A DNA stretch of 64,000 nt, from NCBI RefSeq assembly GCF_018135625.1, contig NZ_CP073078.1:5426501-5490500 (forward strand), read 5' to 3'. The translations under genes were made by a program, and so were the position numbers. Position 1 is the stretch's first letter. The number at the start of each line of letters is the position of its first letter. Shown here piece after piece: positions 25,117 to 34,523 of this stretch. Source of the stretch: Phenylobacterium montanum. GTDB lineage: Bacteria > Pseudomonadota > Alphaproteobacteria > Caulobacterales > Caulobacteraceae. Below the pieces are notes generated by a model. It saw only the letters and a list, made by a program, of their open reading frames with translations. It made no database searches and was not told the origin of the DNA.

Positions 25117-25917
25117 ATGTCCGACCTCTTCTTCGACCTCCGTTCGACCCACAACCCGCACCGCTGGTTCATGCCCCTGACGCCCGAGGTCTGCGTCGGG
25201 CCGCCGGACAATCAGTTCATGTTCGGCGGAGTGGGCATGGCCGCGGCCATCGAGGCCATGGAGCGCACCTGCGAGCGGCCGGTGGTGTGGGCCACGGCTC
25301 AGTACCTGTCCTATGCCCGGCCGGGTACCGTGGTCGACTTGGACGTCTGGGTCCCGGCCAAGGGCAACAACATCAGTCAGGCCCGGGTGATCGGCCATGT
25401 GGGCGACAAGGAGATCTTCACCGTCAACGCGGCGCTGGGGACCCGGCCAATGGAGCTGTCTCACGCCTGGGCCCGCGCGCCCGAGGCGCCGCCGCCGGCC
25501 GAGTGCCCGGAGACCCCGCACTGGCGGGGGCAGGGCGAGAACCTGCACAGCCGCATCGAGGTCAGGGTGGCCAAGGGCCGCTATGGCCTGTCTCCCGAGG
25601 ACGAGCTGAGCGAGGACGGGCGGCTGGTGCTGTGGATCCGGCCCAAGGGCGGCATTCCGGTCACCCGCGGCATGCTGGGGGTGATGGCCGACTTCGTGCC
25701 GTCGGGCTTCGCCAATGCGCTGGGCCGGGGCGGCGGCGGCAACAGCCTGGACAACACCATCCGCCTCTTGCAGGTGGTCCCGACCGAATGGGTGCTGTGC
25801 GAGATCCAGATCCACGCGGTCCATGGCGGCTTCGGCCACGGCTCGATGCACCTGTTTTCCGAGAGCGGGGTGCTGATGGCCACGGCCAGCCAGTCGGTGA
25901 TTTTACGGCTGCGATAG
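25117..25917 (+). CDS. Acyl-CoA thioesterase, TesB-type double hotdog
   Basis: 266 aa. Two hotdog halves are visible: 'GPPDNQFMFGGVGMAAAIEAM...VWATAQYLSYARPG' for the first and 'LDNTIRLLQVVPTEWVLCEIQIHAVHGGFGHGSMHLFSESG' for the second, the layout of TesB/acyl-CoA thioesterase II-like proteins. It should hydrolyse acyl-CoA to free acid and CoA. It probably belongs to the same transcript as the aminotransferase and flavin reductase. Confidence 0.87.
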   Translation: MSDLFFDLRSTHNPHRWFMPLTPEVCVGPPDNQFMFGGVGMAAAIEAMERTCERPVVWATAQYLSYARPGTVVDLDVWVPAKGNNISQARVIGHVGDKEIFTVNAALGTRPMELSHAWARAPEAPPPAECPETPHWRGQGENLHSRIEVRVAKGRYGLSPEDELSEDGRLVLWIRPKGGIPVTRGMLGVMADFVPSGFANALGRGGGGNSLDNTIRLLQVVPTEWVLCEIQIHAVHGGFGHGSMHLFSESGVLMATASQSVILRLR

Positions 25918-25988
25918 GGCGGGCGTGCAATCTTCGCCGGTCGGGCCTATGTTAGGCTCGAATTGAGCAAAAGGGGGTCCCGAGCCTC

Positions 25989-28037
25989 GTGCCCTACGAT
26001 TTCCACTCCCTCTACAGCCACGATTTCCTGCGGGTGGCGGCGGCGACCCCGCGCGTTGCGGTTGCCGATCCGGCGTTCAATCTCGCCGAGACGCTGAAGC
26101 TGGCGCGAGAGGCCGACGCCAAAAAGGCCGGGCTGATCGCCTTCCCCGAACTCGGCATCTCCGCCTACGCCATCGACGACCTCCTGCTGCAGGACGCCCT
26201 GCTGGAGGCGGTGGATCGGGCCTTGGTGGACCTGGTCGAAGCCTCGCGCGACCTCTATCCGGTGATCGTGGTCGGGGCGCCGCTCGGGCTGGACGGGCGG
26301 CTTTACAACACCGCCGTCGCCATTCACCGCGGTGAAGTCCTGGGCGTGGTCCCCAAGACCTATCTGCCCAACTATCGCGAATTCTACGAGCGGCGTCACT
26401 TCACACCGGGCGTCGGCGTGCAGGGGCGCACCATCGCCGTCGCCGGCCAGGAGGCGCCGTTCGGAGTCGATCTGCTGTTCCGCTCGGTGGGCGAGGTCGC
26501 CTTCACCTTTCACGTCGAGATCTGCGAGGACGTCTGGGTCCCGATCCCGCCCTCCAGTCATGCGGCCCTTGCCGGGGCCGAGGTGCTGGTCAATCTCTCG
26601 GCCAGCAACATCGCCATCGGCAAGGCCGAGACCCGCAAGCTGCTCTGCGCCAGCCAGTCGGCCCGCGCCCAGGCGGCCTATGTCTACACCGCCGCGGGAC
26701 CGGGCGAATCGACCACCGACCTAGCCTGGGACGGCCAGGCGGGGGTGTACGAGTGCGGTCGGGTGCTTAACGAAACGCCGCGCTTCGTTTCGGGCTCGAT
26801 CGCCTTCGCCGATGTCGACCTGGGCCGTATCCGCCAGGAGCGCATGCGCATGGGCAGCTTCGGCGACAACGCCCGCAGCGAGGCCGAGCGGGTCGAGGCC
26901 TTTTCCTACGCCCTGTTCGAACTCGACGCGCCGGAGGAGGCGGTGGCGCTGGAGCGGCCGATCGAGCGCTTCCCCTTCGTGCCCTCGGACCCGAGCCGCC
27001 TCGCGGAGGACTGCTACGAAGCCTACAACATCCAGGTGCAGGGCCTGGCCAAGCGGCTGGAGGCCTCCGGCGCCAAGAAGATCGTGATTGGCGTCTCCGG
27101 CGGCCTCGACTCGACCCAGGCCCTGCTGGTCGCCGTCCGGGCCATGGACCGGCTGGGCCGGCCGCGCAGCGACATCCTGGCCTATACCCTGCCGGGCTTC
27201 GCCACCTCAGAGGGCACCAAGTCCAACGCCTGGGCCCTGATCAAGGCCATCGGCGCCACGGGCGGCGAGATCGACATCCGCCCGGCGGCCGAGCGCATGC
27301 TGGCCGACATCGGCCACCCCTACGCCGCCGGCCAGAAGCAATATGACGTCACCTTCGAGAACGTGCAGGCGGGCCTTCGCACCGACTACCTGTTCCGCCT
27401 GGCCAACCACCATGGCGGGATCGTGCTGGGCACCGGCGACCTGTCGGAACTGGCGCTGGGCTGGTGCACCTATGGCGTCGGGGACCAGATGTCTCACTAC
27501 AACGTCAATTCAGGGGTCTCGAAGACCTTGATCCAGCACCTGATCCGCTTTGTGGCCAATTCCGGTGACGTGGACGCGGCGACGGCCAAGCTGCTGCTGG
27601 ACATCCTGGCCACCGAGATCTCGCCGGAGCTGGTGCCGGCGGATGCCGACGGGGCGATCCAGTCGACCGAGGCCATGGTCGGCCCCTACGCCCTGCAGGA
27701 CTTCACCCTGCACTATGTCGCCCGCTACGGCTTCCGCCCGTCGAAGATCGCCTTCCTGGCCCTGAGCGCCTGGGGCGATGTGGAAAAGGGGGCCTGGCCC
27801 GAGAACACCCCGGACAGCGCCCGGCGCGCCTATTCCCTGGCCGAGATCCGCCGCTGGATGGAGGTGTTCCTGACCCGCTTCTTCGCCACCAGCCAGTTCA
27901 AGCGCTCGGCCGTGCCCAACGGGCCGAAGATCTCATCGGCCGGAGCCCTGTCGCCGCGCGGCGACTGGCGCGCGCCGTCGGATGGGAACGCGAAGCTGTG
28001 GCTGGCGGAGCTGAAGGAGAAGGTGCCCGCGGGGTAG
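25989..28037 (+). CDS. nadE: Glutamine-dependent NAD+ synthetase
   Basis: 682 aa, the full two-domain form. The N-terminal nitrilase-type glutaminase has the Glu54/Lys123/Cys179 triad ([24 protein letters not shown]). The C-terminal ATP-dependent amidating domain has the PP-loop S-G-G-L-D-S. It converts deamido-NAD+ to NAD+ using glutamine nitrogen channelled between domains, the last step of NAD biosynthesis. Length and triad spacing match the mycobacterial-type enzyme. The start is GTG at 25989. A long palindromic repeat follows the stop. Confidence 0.95.
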   Translation: MPYDFHSLYSHDFLRVAAATPRVAVADPAFNLAETLKLAREADAKKAGLIAFPELGISAYAIDDLLLQDALLEAVDRALVDLVEASRDLYPVIVVGAPLGLDGRLYNTAVAIHRGEVLGVVPKTYLPNYREFYERRHFTPGVGVQGRTIAVAGQEAPFGVDLLFRSVGEVAFTFHVEICEDVWVPIPPSSHAALAGAEVLVNLSASNIAIGKAETRKLLCASQSARAQAAYVYTAAGPGESTTDLAWDGQAGVYECGRVLNETPRFVSGSIAFADVDLGRIRQERMRMGSFGDNARSEAERVEAFSYALFELDAPEEAVALERPIERFPFVPSDPSRLAEDCYEAYNIQVQGLAKRLEASGAKKIVIGVSGGLDSTQALLVAVRAMDRLGRPRSDILAYTLPGFATSEGTKSNAWALIKAIGATGGEIDIRPAAERMLADIGHPYAAGQKQYDVTFENVQAGLRTDYLFRLANHHGGIVLGTGDLSELALGWCTYGVGDQMSHYNVNSGVSKTLIQHLIRFVANSGDVDAATAKLLLDILATEISPELVPADADGAIQSTEAMVGPYALQDFTLHYVARYGFRPSKIAFLALSAWGDVEKGAWPENTPDSARRAYSLAEIRRWMEVFLTRFFATSQFKRSAVPNGPKISSAGALSPRGDWRAPSDGNAKLWLAELKEKVPAG

Positions 28038-28071
28038 GAGCAGAATTCAGATTGCGCTGAATTTTCAACCG

Positions 28072-28190
28072 CTCATCCCGGCGAATGCCGGGACCCAGAT
28101 CCTATGGCGCAGGCTTTTGGGCTGTGATGATGAGCAAATATCTCCCGCTCGGAGCTTTATGATCTGGGTCCCGGCATTCGCCCAGACGAG
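28072..28190. repeat. Intergenic palindromic repeat with perfect 22-bp arms
   Basis: Arms 28080-28101 and 28161-28182 are exact reverse complements; the right arm begins GATCTGGGTCCCGG and the core reads CCCGGCATTCGCC. They are separated by about 59 bp. The same core recurs in a short hairpin at 32215-32246. This looks like a dispersed REP/MITE-like element just behind nadE; it has no ORF. Confidence 0.75.
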
Positions 28191-28198
28191 CGGGTTTG

Positions 28199-28226
28199 GG
28201 ATTGGGATCCAGGTAGATCCCAATCC
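28199..28226 (-). terminator. Hairpin at the end of the small minus-strand gene
   Basis: Perfect 11-bp stem (GGATTGGGATC / GATCCCAATCC) with a 6-nt loop, 3 bp beyond the end of the small gene at 28230. No U-run follows, so it is either a weak terminator or an mRNA 3'-end stabiliser, and it may serve nadE from the other side. Confidence 0.5.
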
Positions 28227-28229
28227 GTC

Positions 28230-28448
28230 CTAGCCGTGATACCGCGACCTGAAGAATGGAATGACCTCGTCCGCCGGCGCCGCCTTGCCGTCGCCGGCGC
28301 CGATGGTGATGGCCTTCACGGCGTCGATCGAGATGCGGGCGTTCTCGCCGGGCTTCAGGTCGCGCCGCAGCACCTCCCCGTCGACATCCTCGCTGATCAC
28401 GATGCTCTGCGGGCTGTCCAGGGTGTTCTCGATCACGATGATGGCCAT
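28230..28448 (-). CDS. Small conserved-looking protein, unknown function
   Basis: 72 aa, slightly acidic, predicted mostly beta strand (MAIIVIENT; QSIVISEDVDGEVLRRDLKPGENARISID). No signal peptide, membrane helix or Cys. I do not recognise the family. The codon use is typical of the neighbours, and the gene has a hairpin directly behind it and a GGAGG-like site upstream (complement of the region after 28448), which supports a real gene. The 207 bp between it and the next gene hold nothing obvious. Confidence 0.65.
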   Translation of the reverse strand: MAIIVIENTLDSPQSIVISEDVDGEVLRRDLKPGENARISIDAVKAITIGAGDGKAAPADEVIPFFRSRYHG

Positions 28449-28655
28449 CCCGATGGTCCTCCCGGCTTCGTTGGGCGGCGCGTCAGGGACGGGCCGCGAG
28501 GTGGAAGAAAACGCAAGGAACGCGCGTCAGACTGAACCTTGGCGGTGCGCCGCGACAGGCGCCGCGAGCGTCCGTCCACAACTAATCCGCTCCCCATGTC
28601 TTGACGCCGATTCGCCGGGGTCAGGCTTCGCGTCATTTCGCCACGGCGACGCTGG

Positions 28656-30083
28656 TCAACCGTTCCGGCGCGCATCTTCCAGCACATAGGGCACGATGGC
28701 GCGCTCGTTGGCCGGCACCCTCAGCGGCCGGTCGATCGGTGGGAAGGCCCGCTGGGGGCAGTTGTCGCGCTCGCAGATGCGGCACGAGACCCCGATCTGG
28801 GCCGCCGGGCCATTCAGGTCCAGGCCGCGGGAATAGACCACTTGGCTGGCGTGGCCCACGTCGCAGCCCAGGCCCACGGCATAGCGCCGCTCGGGCTGGA
28901 TGTAGGAGCCGGAGCGCTTGATGATCCCCCGGGCCATGCACAGGTATCGCGCGCCGTCCGGCATCTCGGCCAACTGCACCAGGATGCGGCCCGGCTGGCC
29001 GAAGGCCTCGTGCACGTTCCACAAGGGGCAGCCGCCGCCGAAGCGGGCGAACTGCAGGCGCGTCGCCGAATGGCGCTTGGTGATGTTGCCGGCCAGGTCC
29101 ACCCGCACGAAGTAGAACGGCAGGCCCCGGTGGCTCGGCCGCTGCAGGGTCGAGAGCCGGTGGCAGACCTGCTCGAAACTGGTGTGGAACACCGCCTGCA
29201 GCCGCTCGACGTCGTGGCTGAGGTCCGCGGCGGCCTGGCGGAAGCGCATATAGGGCAGGACCAGGGCCCCGGCGGCATAGTTGCCGAGGCCGATACGGCA
29301 GACATCGAACGCGCCCTGGGTGCGGAAACCCGCCTGGGCCAGCTCGGCCTCGATCAGGTCCTTCAGGTCGTGGCTGGCGATCTGGTAGGCCAGCTGGAAC
29401 ACCCGGGTGGAGGAGGGCTGGGTCGCGTCCAGGGTCAGCACCCGGCTGTCCGGCTCGAACCGGCGCAGCACGCCCGCGCCGCTCTGGACCGTCACCGGGC
29501 GGATGTCGCAGGCTTCGCGCAGATAGGCTTCCAGCGCCGGCATGGGCGCCGCGCCCGCGCCCAGGCCCAGCTGCTCGGCCAGGGCCTCGGCCGCCAGGTC
29601 CAGGCTGTGGATGTAGTTGTTGCGGTAGTGGAAGTAGTCGCGAACCTCCTCGTAGGGCAGGGCCGCGCTGGCGGCCGTCGCCTCGTCCAGGGCCACCGCC
29701 TCCTCGGTGGTCTTCAGCCGCTCGTCCAGGCGGCGATAGGCGCGGTGCAGGCGCAGGTACTGGTGGGCGAAGCCGGGGGCGCTGGCCACCACCTGCTTGA
29801 TCTCGGCCAGGGAGGGCGGGTCGCCCTGGGCCTGCTCGGCGCTGGCTTCGCGCAGGTCGGCGATCAGCCGCTCGTCGTCCTCGGCGTCGAAGGTCGAGGC
29901 GTCGACCTCGAACACCCTGATCAGTGAAATCAGGACCCGCGCCGTGACCGGCCGCTGGTTGGTCTCGATCTGCGACAGGTAGCTGATCGAAAGGCCCAGC
30001 TGGGCGGCGCAGGCCTCCAGCGTCCAGCCGCGCGCCTCGCGCAGGTGCCGCACCTTGGGGCCGACAAAAAGTTTGGTCGCCAT
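28656..30083 (-). CDS. pccR: ScfR-family acyl-CoA-responsive regulator, probable PccR
   Basis: 475 aa. An N-terminal XRE-type HTH ([36 protein letters not shown], about residues 11-46) is followed by a long middle domain of the IrrE-like/DUF955 region. The C-terminal domain of the short-chain fatty acyl-CoA regulator type ends in C-R-I-C-E-R-D-N-C. Such regulators sense acyl-CoA and control propionate or glyoxylate-cycle genes. It is divergent from the propionyl-CoA carboxylase beta gene and the spacer contains TTTGCAAA-type sites, as known for PccR of Rhodobacter sphaeroides. The symbol is given by this context and not by a full alignment. Confidence 0.8.
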   Translation of the reverse strand: MATKLFVGPKVRHLREARGWTLEACAAQLGLSISYLSQIETNQRPVTARVLISLIRVFEVDASTFDAEDDERLIADLREASAEQAQGDPPSLAEIKQVVASAPGFAHQYLRLHRAYRRLDERLKTTEEAVALDEATAASAALPYEEVRDYFHYRNNYIHSLDLAAEALAEQLGLGAGAAPMPALEAYLREACDIRPVTVQSGAGVLRRFEPDSRVLTLDATQPSSTRVFQLAYQIASHDLKDLIEAELAQAGFRTQGAFDVCRIGLGNYAAGALVLPYMRFRQAAADLSHDVERLQAVFHTSFEQVCHRLSTLQRPSHRGLPFYFVRVDLAGNITKRHSATRLQFARFGGGCPLWNVHEAFGQPGRILVQLAEMPDGARYLCMARGIIKRSGSYIQPERRYAVGLGCDVGHASQVVYSRGLDLNGPAAQIGVSCRICERDNCPQRAFPPIDRPLRVPANERAIVPYVLEDARRNG

Positions 30084-30091
30084 TTTCGCTA

Positions 30092-30176
30092 TTTTGCAAA
30101 AAGCGCCGTTTGTGAAACGCTCGCTTCACAGGAAAGCCGCTTTTTCGGCGCGCCGCAATTGAGTTTTTTGCGAAAA
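30092..30176. promoter_or_regulatory. Three TTTGCAAA-like sites between pccR and pccB
   Basis: TTTTGCAAAA at 30092-30101, GTTTGTGAAAC at 30108-30118 and TTTTGCGAAAA at 30166-30176 are near-palindromic variants of the TTTGCAAA element bound by PccR/RamB regulators. The first two are close enough to be a paired site next to the pccR start; the third is nearer pccB. Confidence 0.6.
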
Positions 30177-30248
30177 GGCCAGAACACTTGCCGCTACGTC
30201 CGCAGGGGTAGTGAAACCTGCGTAGCTTTGCAATTTCGACGAGGCCCC

Positions 30249-31781
30249 GTGCAGCACATCCTGGAAGAACTGGACCGCCGCAGAGCGCAGGCCCGACTGG
30301 GCGGCGGCGAGCGCCGCATCGCCGCCCAGCACAAGAAGGGCAAGCTGACCGCCCGCGAGCGCATCGCGCTGCTGCTCGACGAAGGCAGCTTCGAAGAATT
30401 CGACATGTTCGTCGAACACCGCGCCACCGAGTTCGGCATGGCCGAGACCAAGATCCCCGGCGACGGGGTGGTGACCGGCTGGGGCACCATCAACGGTCGC
30501 ATGGTCTATGTCTTCTCCAAGGACTTCACCGTGTTCGGCGGCTCGCTGTCGGGCGCCCACGCGGCCAAGATCCTGAAGGTCCAGCGCCAGGCGATGAAGG
30601 CCGGCGCGCCGATCATCGGCCTGTTCGACGCCGGCGGCGCCCGCATCCAGGAAGGCGTCGAGAGCCTGGCCGGATACGCCGACATCTTCCTGGAAAACAC
30701 CCTGGCCTCGGGCGTGATCCCGCAGATCAGCGTGATCATGGGCCCCTGTGCCGGCGGCGACGTCTATTCGCCGGCGATCACCGACTTCATCTTCATGGTG
30801 AAGGACACCAGCTACATGTACGTGACCGGGCCCGACGTGGTCAAAACGGTCACCAACGAGGAAGTCAGCCACGAGGAGCTGGGCGGCTATCGCGTCCACG
30901 CGATCAAGTCCGGCGTGGCCGACGGCGCCTTCGAGAACGATCTGGAGGCCATGACCCAGGTCCGCCGCCTGGTCGACTTCCTGCCCCTGTCCAACCGCGA
31001 AAAGCCGCCGGTCCGCGAGAGCTTCGATGAGAAGTATCGCGAGGAGGCCTCGCTCGACAGCCTGGTGCCGGAGAACCCGAACAAGCCCTACGACATGAAG
31101 GAGCTGATCCTCAAAGTCGTCGACGAGGCCGACTTCTTCGAGATCAGCCCGGAGTTCGCCAAGAACATCATCACCGGCTTTGCTCGCCTGGACGGTGAGA
31201 CGGTCGGCGTGGTGGCCAACCAGCCCCAGGTGCTGGCCGGGGTGCTGGACATCGACGCGGCGCGCAAGGGCGCCCGCTTCGTGCGCTTCTGCGACGCCTT
31301 CAACATTCCCCTGGTCACCTTCGTCGACGTGCCGGGCTTCATGCCGGGCACGCGCCAGGAGCAGGGCGCCCTGATCAAGCACGGGGCCAAGCTCTTGTTC
31401 GCCTATGCCGAGGCCACGGTGCCCAAGCTGACCCTGATCACCCGCAAGGCCTATGGCGGCGCCTATGACGTGATGAGCTCCAAGCACATCCGCGGCGACG
31501 TCAACTACGCCTGGCCCACCGCCGAGATCGCGGTGATGGGGGCCAAGGGAGCGGTGGAGATCATCTTCCGCGCCGAGGCGGGCGACCCGCGCGCCCTGGC
31601 CCAGCGCGAGGCGGAGTACAAGGACCGCTTCGCCAACCCGTTCGTCGCCGCCTCGCTAGGCTATATCGACGACGTGATCATGCCCCATTCGACGCGCCGG
31701 CGCCTGGTCCGCGCGCTGAAGTCGCTCCACGGCAAGGTGCTGACCAACCCGTGGAAAAAACACGACAATATTCCCCTTTAG
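30249..31781 (+). CDS. pccB: Propionyl-CoA carboxylase beta chain (carboxyltransferase)
   Basis: 510 aa carboxyltransferase of a biotin-dependent acyl-CoA carboxylase. It transfers CO2 from the biotin carrier to propionyl-CoA, giving methylmalonyl-CoA. Signatures include '[25 protein letters not shown]', the oxyanion-type '[16 protein letters not shown]' in the N-lobe, and '[16 protein letters not shown]' and '[10 protein letters not shown]' in the C-lobe. The GTG at 30249 gives the standard 510-residue length and N-terminus; an upstream in-frame extension is not protein-like. The alpha subunit is not in the window. The divergent ScfR gene and TTTGCAAA sites imply induction by propionyl-CoA. 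Confidence 0.94.
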   Translation: MQHILEELDRRRAQARLGGGERRIAAQHKKGKLTARERIALLLDEGSFEEFDMFVEHRATEFGMAETKIPGDGVVTGWGTINGRMVYVFSKDFTVFGGSLSGAHAAKILKVQRQAMKAGAPIIGLFDAGGARIQEGVESLAGYADIFLENTLASGVIPQISVIMGPCAGGDVYSPAITDFIFMVKDTSYMYVTGPDVVKTVTNEEVSHEELGGYRVHAIKSGVADGAFENDLEAMTQVRRLVDFLPLSNREKPPVRESFDEKYREEASLDSLVPENPNKPYDMKELILKVVDEADFFEISPEFAKNIITGFARLDGETVGVVANQPQVLAGVLDIDAARKGARFVRFCDAFNIPLVTFVDVPGFMPGTRQEQGALIKHGAKLLFAYAEATVPKLTLITRKAYGGAYDVMSSKHIRGDVNYAWPTAEIAVMGAKGAVEIIFRAEAGDPRALAQREAEYKDRFANPFVAASLGYIDDVIMPHSTRRRLVRALKSLHGKVLTNPWKKHDNIPL

Positions 31782-31800
31782 AACCGGAGACTTTTCAATC

Positions 31801-32196
31801 ATGTCGATCGATTACGCCCCGTCCCACGTGGAGCCCAAGGGCGCCATCCGTTCCTTCGAATATTCCATCAACCAGCTGTCCAAGCTTCTGGGCCTGACCG
31901 CCCGGGCGATCCGCTTCTACGAGGAGAAGGGCCTGGTGAAGCCTGGCCGTTCGTGGTCGGGCCGGGTCTACACCCGCCGCGACTTCCAGCGCCTGTCGGT
32001 GATCGCCCGCGGCCGCAAGGCGGGGCTGAGCCTGGAGGACCTGGAAGACATCCTGGACGCCTACGACCCCGCCGACCACGGCCACAAGCAGGTCGAACTG
32101 GCCCTGGACCGCCTGCAGGAAAAGCTGGTCGAGCTCGACACCCAGCGCGCCGCCATCGTCGCCGAAATGGCGGTGCTGGAGAACGCGCGGGACTGA
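31801..32196 (+). CDS. MerR-family transcriptional regulator
   Basis: 131 aa. The winged HTH is near the N-terminus (YSINQLSKLLGLTARAIRFYEEKGLVKPGRS, then 'VYTRRDFQRLSVIARGRKAGLSLEDLEDIL'), followed by a C-terminal coiled-coil dimerisation helix; there is no obvious metal-binding Cys. It resembles the LiuR/CueR-like group that controls acyl-CoA and branched-chain degradation. It starts 19 bp after pccB and is probably co-transcribed; a hairpin follows its stop. Confidence 0.9.
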   Translation: MSIDYAPSHVEPKGAIRSFEYSINQLSKLLGLTARAIRFYEEKGLVKPGRSWSGRVYTRRDFQRLSVIARGRKAGLSLEDLEDILDAYDPADHGHKQVELALDRLQEKLVELDTQRAAIVAEMAVLENARD

Positions 32197-32214
32197 GTCA
32201 AACAGACCCGATAT

Positions 32215-32246
32215 CCGCTCATCCCGGCATTCGCCGGGATGAGCGG
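32215..32246. terminator. 14-bp perfect hairpin (REP-like palindrome) behind the merR gene
   Basis: CCGCTCATCCCGGC, a 4-nt loop ATTC, then the exact reverse complement. No U-run follows. The core is shared with the palindromic repeat at 28072-28190, so it is at once a repeat copy and a plausible 3'-end signal between the merR gene and the convergent HAD gene. Confidence 0.65.
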
Positions 32247-32295
32247 TGGTTGTTGCAGTTCAAGCTGATCTCGACATGACCAAAGGGGCCGCCCC

Positions 32296-33111
32296 TCAGC
32301 CCCCCAACAGCCGCTCGATCACCCGCGCCACCCCGTCCTCGTCATTGGACGCCGTAACCTCGTCCGCGGCGGCCAGCACCTGCGGGTGGGCGTTGGCCAC
32401 CGCGACGCCAAGGCCGGCGAAGGCCAGGAGCGGCAGGTCGTTGGGCATGTCGCCGAAGGCCGCCACCGCCTCGCGGCGCACGCCCAGGGCCTCGCACAGG
32501 GCCGCGACCCCGCTGCCCTTCGAGACCCCCGCCGCGCCGATCTCCACATAGGGCCCGCCCGAGTGAGTGACGAAGGCGCGCAGGCCCACCACCGCCTCGG
32601 CCAGGGCCGTCAGGCTGTCGCCGTCGTGCTCGGGATGGTGGGCGATCAGCTTGGTCACGTCGGCGTCGCATAGCCGGTGGACCAGGTCGACCCGCGTCGG
32701 GTGATGGCGCATGGCGTCGCTGAAGATTTCGGGAAAGCCGGGCTCGTAGCCCAGGGCGTGGCCGTGCTCGGTGGCGAAGACCAGGCCCGGCGCCGCCTGG
32801 CGCAGTTCCTCGATCAGGGCGATGGCCAGGTCGGCCTCCAGCTTGTCGTGCCGGCGCACGGCCTCTTCGGCCAGGTCGTAGAGGATCGCCCCGTTGGCGC
32901 AGATGGCCAGGCCCGTCAGCCCGGCCTCGGCCGCCACCGCACGCATGGTCCGGGGCGGGCGGCCGGTGACGAAGACGAACGGGACGCCAGCGGCCTCGGC
33001 GGCGCGGATCGCAGCGCGGGTGCGCTCGGAAATGGTCCCGTCCGAGCGCAGCAGGGTGCCGTCCAGATCGGTGGCGATCAGCCCTATGCCGTCAGTGCGC
33101 GCCTCGGCCAT
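32296..33111 (-). CDS. HAD-superfamily phosphatase, Cof type (class IIB)
   Basis: 271 aa. HAD motif I is at the N-terminus (IATDLDGTLLRSDG), motif II is 'FVTGRPPRT', and motif III/IV is 'KGSGVAALCEALGVRREAVAAFGDMPNDLPLL', the usual Cof/YbiV arrangement with a large C2 cap between. Such enzymes dephosphorylate sugar phosphates or flavin precursors with broad specificity. It is a single gene, divergent from an SDR gene. Confidence 0.92.
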   Translation of the reverse strand: MAEARTDGIGLIATDLDGTLLRSDGTISERTRAAIRAAEAAGVPFVFVTGRPPRTMRAVAAEAGLTGLAICANGAILYDLAEEAVRRHDKLEADLAIALIEELRQAAPGLVFATEHGHALGYEPGFPEIFSDAMRHHPTRVDLVHRLCDADVTKLIAHHPEHDGDSLTALAEAVVGLRAFVTHSGGPYVEIGAAGVSKGSGVAALCEALGVRREAVAAFGDMPNDLPLLAFAGLGVAVANAHPQVLAAADEVTASNDEDGVARVIERLLGG

Positions 33112-33243
33112 GGAACGGCTCCGCGGGGTTCAGGGGCGGTGTCGGCCGATTTGCGCGTGCGCGCAAGCCGGGCCTTGCGGCGGCGGCGCTTTGGCGCAAG
33201 CCTGGGGCGAACAGAAGCGCGAACCGCGCGCAAGGAGACGCCC

Positions 33244-34104
33244 ATGTCCGCCCAGGAAAAGCCGCCCGTCGTCCTGATCACCGGCGCCTCGACCGGGGTC
33301 GGCGCGGCCGCGGCGGTCAGCTTCGCCAAGGCCGGTTATCGCACCATCGCCACCCTGCGCAATCCGGACCGGGCGGGCGAGCTGAGGGACCTGGCCGGGA
33401 CGGCAGGCGTGACGCTGGAGATCGAGCGGCTGGACGTCGAGGACCGGGCCTCGATCGATGAGCGCGCAGCCGCTGCCCTGGCCCAGGGCGGGGTGGACGT
33501 GCTGGTCAACAACGCCGGCGCCGGCTTCCTCGGCAGCCTGGAGCAGACCACCGACGAGGACCTCGACCGGGTGATGAACGCCAACTTCTTCGGCGCCTGG
33601 CGGCTGACCCGGGCGCTGCTCCCGCACATGCGCGAGCGCGGCTCGGGCCGGATCATCAGCCTCAGCAGCGTCGGGGGCCTGGTGGGCCAGCCGTTCAACG
33701 ACGCCTATTGCGCCGCCAAGTTCGCCCTGGAGGGGGCCATGGAGTCCCTGGCGCCGGTGGCCCGCGCCTTCGGCGTCCATGTCAGCCTGGTCGAGCCCGG
33801 ACCGATCAACACCGCCTTCGTCGCCAATGTCCGCGCCACGAGCCAAGAGGTGCTGGGCCGCCTGGTCCCGCCCTACGACCAGCTGGCCGCCGCCTATATG
33901 GGCGCCTCGGGCAATGTCTTCGCCACCTACGGCCAGACCGGCGATGACATCGCCGAGATCATCCTGAAAATCGCCCAGGACCCGGCCCCCAAGCTGCGCA
34001 ACATCACCTCAGACTTCGCCGCCGGCTTCGTCGGCTGCAAGCTGAAGGACATGACGGGGGAGGCCACGCTGGCGGTGACGGGGGCGCGGCTGAAGGCGGG
34101 GTAG
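33244..34104 (+). CDS. SDR-family oxidoreductase
   Basis: 286 aa classical SDR: TGASTGVG nucleotide loop, NNAGAG, catalytic Ser in 'ISLSSVGGLVG' and Tyr/Lys in 'NDAYCAAKFALEG'. The pattern is close to the retinol/3-ketosteroid-reductase-like SDRs that keep 'ASTGVG...ATLRNPDRAGEL'. The ATG at 33244 follows AAGGAGACG, so the long upstream reading frame is ignored. The substrate is unknown. Confidence 0.9.
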   Translation: MSAQEKPPVVLITGASTGVGAAAAVSFAKAGYRTIATLRNPDRAGELRDLAGTAGVTLEIERLDVEDRASIDERAAAALAQGGVDVLVNNAGAGFLGSLEQTTDEDLDRVMNANFFGAWRLTRALLPHMRERGSGRIISLSSVGGLVGQPFNDAYCAAKFALEGAMESLAPVARAFGVHVSLVEPGPINTAFVANVRATSQEVLGRLVPPYDQLAAAYMGASGNVFATYGQTGDDIAEIILKIAQDPAPKLRNITSDFAAGFVGCKLKDMTGEATLAVTGARLKAG

Positions 34105-34122
34105 GGGCGCCGGGCTCCAGGA

Positions 34123-34335
34123 TCAGCCGTCCTTGGGGCCTTTGGCGCTCGACTTCCGGGCGGCTTCAAGCTCGGCGCCTTCCGGGCCATCCAGCGCCTG
34201 TTCGGCTTCTCGCGCCTTCTGCTCCACCGGACCCTTCCGGACGAAGTCGGCCTCGTCCTTCTGAAATTTGCGGGCGCCGATATAGTCGCCTTCGCCCTGT
34301 AGGGGCATGGGTTTGTTGGGGGTGGGTTCGGCCAT
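34123..34335 (-). CDS. Small hydrophilic protein, conserved type in alphaproteobacteria
   Basis: 70 aa, highly charged, no hydrophobic segment. The pattern 'GEGDYIGARKFQKDEADFVRKGPVEQKAREAEQALDGPEGAELEAA' resembles a group of small uncharacterised proteins in which a 'GdY-a-R-y...f...g-v...A' motif repeats before an Ala/Glu-rich tail. It has GGAGG just upstream of its ATG, so it is a real gene. It is likely cytoplasmic and helical; the function is unknown. Confidence 0.72.
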   Translation of the reverse strand: MAEPTPNKPMPLQGEGDYIGARKFQKDEADFVRKGPVEQKAREAEQALDGPEGAELEAARKSSAKGPKDG

Positions 34336-34523
34336 CGAAGCCTCCGTTGATCTGAAATCTGTCAGTCAGGGAATTCGCCCAGAGGCCAGCGGTTCCGATC
34401 CTGACTCGGCCGATGTAGGCCCGGCCGGCGGCCAGGGCCGCGCGCTTGATCATCTCTGGTTCATCTGAAGGTCTCCACGATCATGGACGCGGCCGGTGAG
34501 CTGCATCTTAGGGGCGAGGTGTG

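Noticed and set aside
28072-28226. Small RNA or riboswitch behind nadE
   Set aside because: The structure is explained by a dispersed inverted repeat and a simple hairpin, and no promoter was visible.
28230-28448. CsrA/RsmA-type RNA-binding regulator
   Set aside because: Size and beta content are similar, but the conserved N-terminal LxLxRK and the GVxAP-like motifs are missing.
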